Below are positions 5,499-7,715 of a stretch of DNA of 7,715 nucleotides, one piece after another (position 1 is the stretch's first letter; the number at the start of each line of letters is the position of its first letter). Made by a program: the position numbers and the translations under genes. The DNA lies in assembly GCA_002085355.1 (NCBI GenBank), contig NATN01000121.1:1-7715 (forward strand), written 5' to 3'. This DNA is from Candidatus Zhuqueibacterota bacterium 4484_87 (GTDB taxonomy: Bacteria; Zhuqueibacterota; Zhuqueibacteria; Thermofontimicrobiales; Thermofontimicrobiaceae). Below the pieces are notes generated by a model that had not been told where the DNA came from, did no database searches, and saw nothing but the letters and a program-made list of their open reading frames with translations.

Positions 5499-6152
5499 TC
5501 AAACCTGATTCATCATGGGAAAGAGTTCCATCTGCGTTTCGTAAAGTCCGATCTGTTTTATGATTTCATTCAAACGCGAGGTGTCTTTTTCAATGTCGAG
5601 GTCATCCGTATCAACTACCAACACGCGGTATTTTTTTGAATATTCTTCGACCCATTTATCGTAGTAAATGTTCAATTGCGCCAAATATTCTTTGTCAATT
5701 TCCCGCTCAAATTCCCTGCCGCGTTTGCGGATGCGGGACAAAAGCGTCCAGGTGGACGCTTTGAGGTAAATGATCAAATCAGGGAAACGCAGCACGTTCA
5801 AAATTGCTTCGTATAATTCGCGATAGTTAAGATAGTCCACATCGGAAATGTTATCCCGATCGTGAAGAATACGGGCGAAGATTTCGGCATCTTCAAAAAT
5901 TGTGCGGTCCTGAATACAGGTGCTGGTTGTTTTTTGAATTTCCTGATGCGCTTTGAAGCGGTGCGTCAGGAAAAAAATCTGAGAATGGAAACTCCAGCGT
6001 CGCATATCCTTGTAAAAATCCTCGAGATAGGGATTTTCTTTTACTTTTTCATAATACGCCCGCCAGCCAAATTTTTCGCTCAGTAATTTTGTCCACGTGG
6101 TTTTTCCGACTCCAATATTACCCGCGATGGCAAAGAAATAATTTGACTTCAA
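5499..6152 (-). CDS. deoxynucleoside kinase (deoxyadenosine/deoxyguanosine kinase family)
   Basis: Cytoplasmic salvage enzyme that phosphorylates deoxynucleosides to 5'-monophosphates with a nucleoside triphosphate. The 217-residue length is typical. The P-loop is GNIGVGKTT (11-19). E35 in AYYEKVKENPYLEDFY (32-47) is the probable catalytic base. QDRTIFEDAEIFA (81-93) is the family's DRS/ERS-type motif. LSRIRKRGREFE (138-149) is the arginine-rich lid. Which base is preferred (dA, dG or dC) cannot be read safely from the sequence. The start codon is TTG (6152-6150), preceded by GGGGA at 6164-6160; no in-frame ATG precedes the P-loop. It begins the kinase-MFS pair (4-base gap) and lies 240 bases after nadB. 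Confidence 0.88.
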   Translation of the reverse strand: MKSNYFFAIAGNIGVGKTTWTKLLSEKFGWRAYYEKVKENPYLEDFYKDMRRWSFHSQIFFLTHRFKAHQEIQKTTSTCIQDRTIFEDAEIFARILHDRDNISDVDYLNYRELYEAILNVLRFPDLIIYLKASTWTLLSRIRKRGREFEREIDKEYLAQLNIYYDKWVEEYSKKYRVLVVDTDDLDIEKDTSRLNEIIKQIGLYETQMELFPMMNQV

Positions 6153-6159
6153 TTTTATT

Positions 6160-6164
6160 TCCCC
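6160..6164 (-). promoter_or_regulatory. ribosome binding site for the kinase TTG start
   Basis: On the minus strand GGGGA (6164-6160) is 7 bases before TTG at 6152. It supports a non-ATG start so close to the P-loop. No clear promoter was recognised upstream between here and the inverted-repeat element. Confidence 0.45.
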
Positions 6165-6236
6165 AAATTATTTTCGTTAATAACTTAACTTTTACAAAAG
6201 ATAGTTTATTTCTTTAAAACAGAAAAACAGGAAAAA

Positions 6237-6374
6237 TTAACCACAAGATCACAGAGATTTTTTATTGTCTTCTATTAAGATTAATCTTTAGGATGATAAC
6301 AAAATTTTTGCAACTCTGATTCTCAATTTTTTGCTTTGCGAACTTTGTGTCTTCTCTGTAAACTCTGTGGTTAA
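6237..6374. repeat. 138-base inverted-repeat element between nadB and the kinase gene
   Basis: The ends are imperfect inverted repeats of 21 and 22 bases (6237-6257 and 6353-6374). TTAACCACA at the outer end and ACAGAGA at the inner end match in both. Read inward from the right on the minus strand, the motif recurs in degenerate form as CCACAGAG, TTTACAGAG, ACACAAAG and TTCGCAAAG, mostly 9 bases apart. The interior is AT-rich, has no open reading frame, and contains a 12-base palindrome AAGATTAATCTT (6277-6288). I recall CACAGAG-type repeats as common between genes in many bacterial genomes, but this was not checked. It could be a MITE-like or other dispersed repeat. On the minus strand the last arm is followed by a T-rich stretch, so it may also help end the nadB transcript. 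Confidence 0.6.
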
Positions 6375-6392
6375 AGATAAATTTGCGAAAGT

Positions 6393-7715
6393 TTAGTTAA
6401 TAAATTGTATGCGCTTGCCTTTTTGCGTGAGAACTGTGTCTCTCAACCATTTTTTATTGTTCGGTTCGGGATAATCTGTTGTGTAATGCAGTCCGCGGCT
6501 CTCTTTTCTGTGCAGCGCGCAATTGATGATGAGCTGTGCGACCAGCGCAATATTGCGCAATTCGAGTAAACCGGCGGAGATAATCGTTTTCTTGTAAAAA
6601 AGCTCAATTTCCCTGACTATCAGGTTGATTCTCCGTTGGGCGCGTTTCAGGCGAAGTGTGGAACGCACAATACCCACGTAATCCCACATCAGCGATTGAA
6701 TTTCATCTTTGTCATGAGAGATTAATACCCATTCTTCGTGATTAAATGTTCCTTCATCATTCCACGCTGGGAAAAGCGGGAATTTCATTTTCGTTTTAAA
6801 ATCGAAATTTGCAACAATGTGATTGTAAGCCTGATGTGAAAAAACATGCGCTTCTAAAAGTGAGTTGGAAGCCAGACGATTCGCGCCATGGACGCCGGTA
6901 CAGGCGACTTCGCCTGATGCGTAGAGATTTTCAATGCTGGTTCTGGCGTTCAAATCCGTCCGGATTCCACCGCACATGTAATGCGCCGCTGGTACGACCG
7001 GAATGGGCTGTTTGGTGATATCAATGCCAAAATTCAGGCAGCTTTGATAAATGTGGGGGAAGCGCAGTTTTACATCATCTTCATTTTTATGAGTAATGTC
7101 CAGATAAACAAAGTCATCACCGCTTTTTTTTAACTCTGCGTCGATGGCGCGGGCAACAATGTCTCTGGGCGCAAGTTCTGCCATGGGATGATATCTTTTC
7201 ATAAATTGATCGCCGCGCTGAGTCATCAGTCTCGCTCCAAAGCCGCGCACTGCTTCCGAAATGAGAAAAGAATTTGCGCCGGGCACATAAAGCGTCGTGG
7301 GATGAAATTGCATGAATTCCAGGTTGGCAATTTGTGCGCCTGCCCGATATGCCATGGCAATGCCATCGCCAGTGGCAATCGCCGGATTTGTTGTGTGCAA
7401 ATAGACCTGTCCGCTGCCGCCAGTAGCGAGAACAGTTGCCCTGGCTAAAAATTGTTTGATGATTTTGTTTTCAATGTCAAAAACATAGGCGCCCCAGCAA
7501 TGAGGATGTTCTGGTTCATCTCCTGAAAAATCCGGCAAATGATGTTCTGTGATCAGATCAATGGCGATGTGCTGCTCAAAAATTTGCACTCGCGGATGAT
7601 TTTTTATCGCTTCCAGCAAAGAAAGCTCAATCGCCTTTCCTGTTAAATCTTTGGCGTGGACGATCCTGTTTTTGCTGTGCCCGCCTTCGCGACCCAGATC
7701 AAGTTCGTCTTCGTA
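6393..7715 (-). CDS. nadB: L-aspartate oxidase (5' end outside the window)
   Basis: FAD enzyme that oxidises L-aspartate to iminoaspartate, the first step of de novo NAD synthesis, working with quinolinate synthase NadA. The frame is open through the window edge, giving 440 visible codons. From comparison with E. coli NadB (about 540 residues), roughly the first 110 residues, including the N-terminal FAD-binding glycine motif, are missing. Visible motifs, counted from the edge: LGREGGHS (7-14), ATGGSGQVY (97-105), EFMQFHPT (133-140), APRDIVARAI (182-191), HYMCGG (245-250), GVHGANR (274-280) and SNSLLE (283-288). Residues H138, R184, H245 and R280 align with E. coli active-site residues H244, R290, H351 and R386. 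The C-terminal helical domain with ESRGLHYTTDYPE is intact. A TTG at 7619 is internal and not the start. nadA and nadC are not in view. Confidence 0.95.
   Translation of the reverse strand, partial: YEDELDLGREGGHSKNRIVHAKDLTGKAIELSLLEAIKNHPRVQIFEQHIAIDLITEHHLPDFSGDEPEHPHCWGAYVFDIENKIIKQFLARATVLATGGSGQVYLHTTNPAIATGDGIAMAYRAGAQIANLEFMQFHPTTLYVPGANSFLISEAVRGFGARLMTQRGDQFMKRYHPMAELAPRDIVARAIDAELKKSGDDFVYLDITHKNEDDVKLRFPHIYQSCLNFGIDITKQPIPVVPAAHYMCGGIRTDLNARTSIENLYASGEVACTGVHGANRLASNSLLEAHVFSHQAYNHIVANFDFKTKMKFPLFPAWNDEGTFNHEEWVLISHDKDEIQSLMWDYVGIVRSTLRLKRAQRRINLIVREIELFYKKTIISAGLLELRNIALVAQLIINCALHRKESRGLHYTTDYPEPNNKKWLRDTVLTQKGKRIQFIN

Noticed and set aside
7617..7619. TTG as the start of the aspartate oxidase gene
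   Set aside because: The same frame continues to the window edge with family-specific sequence (GREGGHS and NRIVHAKDLTG), so this codon is internal.

Overview
This window looks like a moderately AT-rich bacterial chromosome from the FCB side of the tree (Bacteroidota, Ignavibacteria, Calditrichota, KSB1 or a related lineage). The best evidence is the first complete gene. It ends in the PNPFNP...IYD...WDG...GVYF C-terminal domain typical of type IX secretion (T9SS) cargo in those phyla, and it is followed by a PorV/PorQ-like outer-membrane barrel. Good AGGAGG-type ribosome binding sites and a clean TTGACT-17-TATATT promoter are also present. A species cannot be named from this sequence alone.

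Left part (1-3127, + strand). What may be the last codons of an upstream gene (to 67) are followed by a rho-independent terminator (119-159). Next comes a set of cell-envelope genes. The first is a small secreted protein with one fibronectin type III domain and a T9SS-type sorting domain (306-959). Fifteen bases later is a PorV/PorQ-like barrel carrying a bacterial SH3 domain at its C-terminus (975-2084). After a 217-base gap with a possible terminator comes a LysM protein with one membrane segment and a very acidic tail (2302-3045). A strong terminator (3086-3127) closes this part. The three genes plausibly act at the outer membrane, peptidoglycan and inner membrane respectively, but their joint function is inferred.

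Middle (3253-3627, - strand). Two lysine tRNA genes, anticodons CTT and TTT, lie in tandem behind a near-consensus sigma70 promoter. A 12-base repeat, part of a hairpin in each copy, flanks the TTT gene.

Right part (3626-7715, - strand). In transcription order these are L-aspartate oxidase (nadB, 5' end outside the window), a 240-base spacer holding an inverted-repeat element with degenerate 9-base periodicity, a deoxynucleoside kinase, a 12-segment MFS transporter only 4 bases behind it, and a YfcE-type metallophosphoesterase. The kinase and the phosphoesterase both appear to use TTG starts. These are housekeeping genes for NAD synthesis, deoxynucleotide salvage, transport and phosphodiester hydrolysis.

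No CRISPR array, transposase, phage gene, toxin-antitoxin pair or recognisable defence system was seen. The least ordinary items are the barrel-SH3b fusion with its envelope-gene neighbours, and the inverted-repeat element between nadB and the kinase gene.
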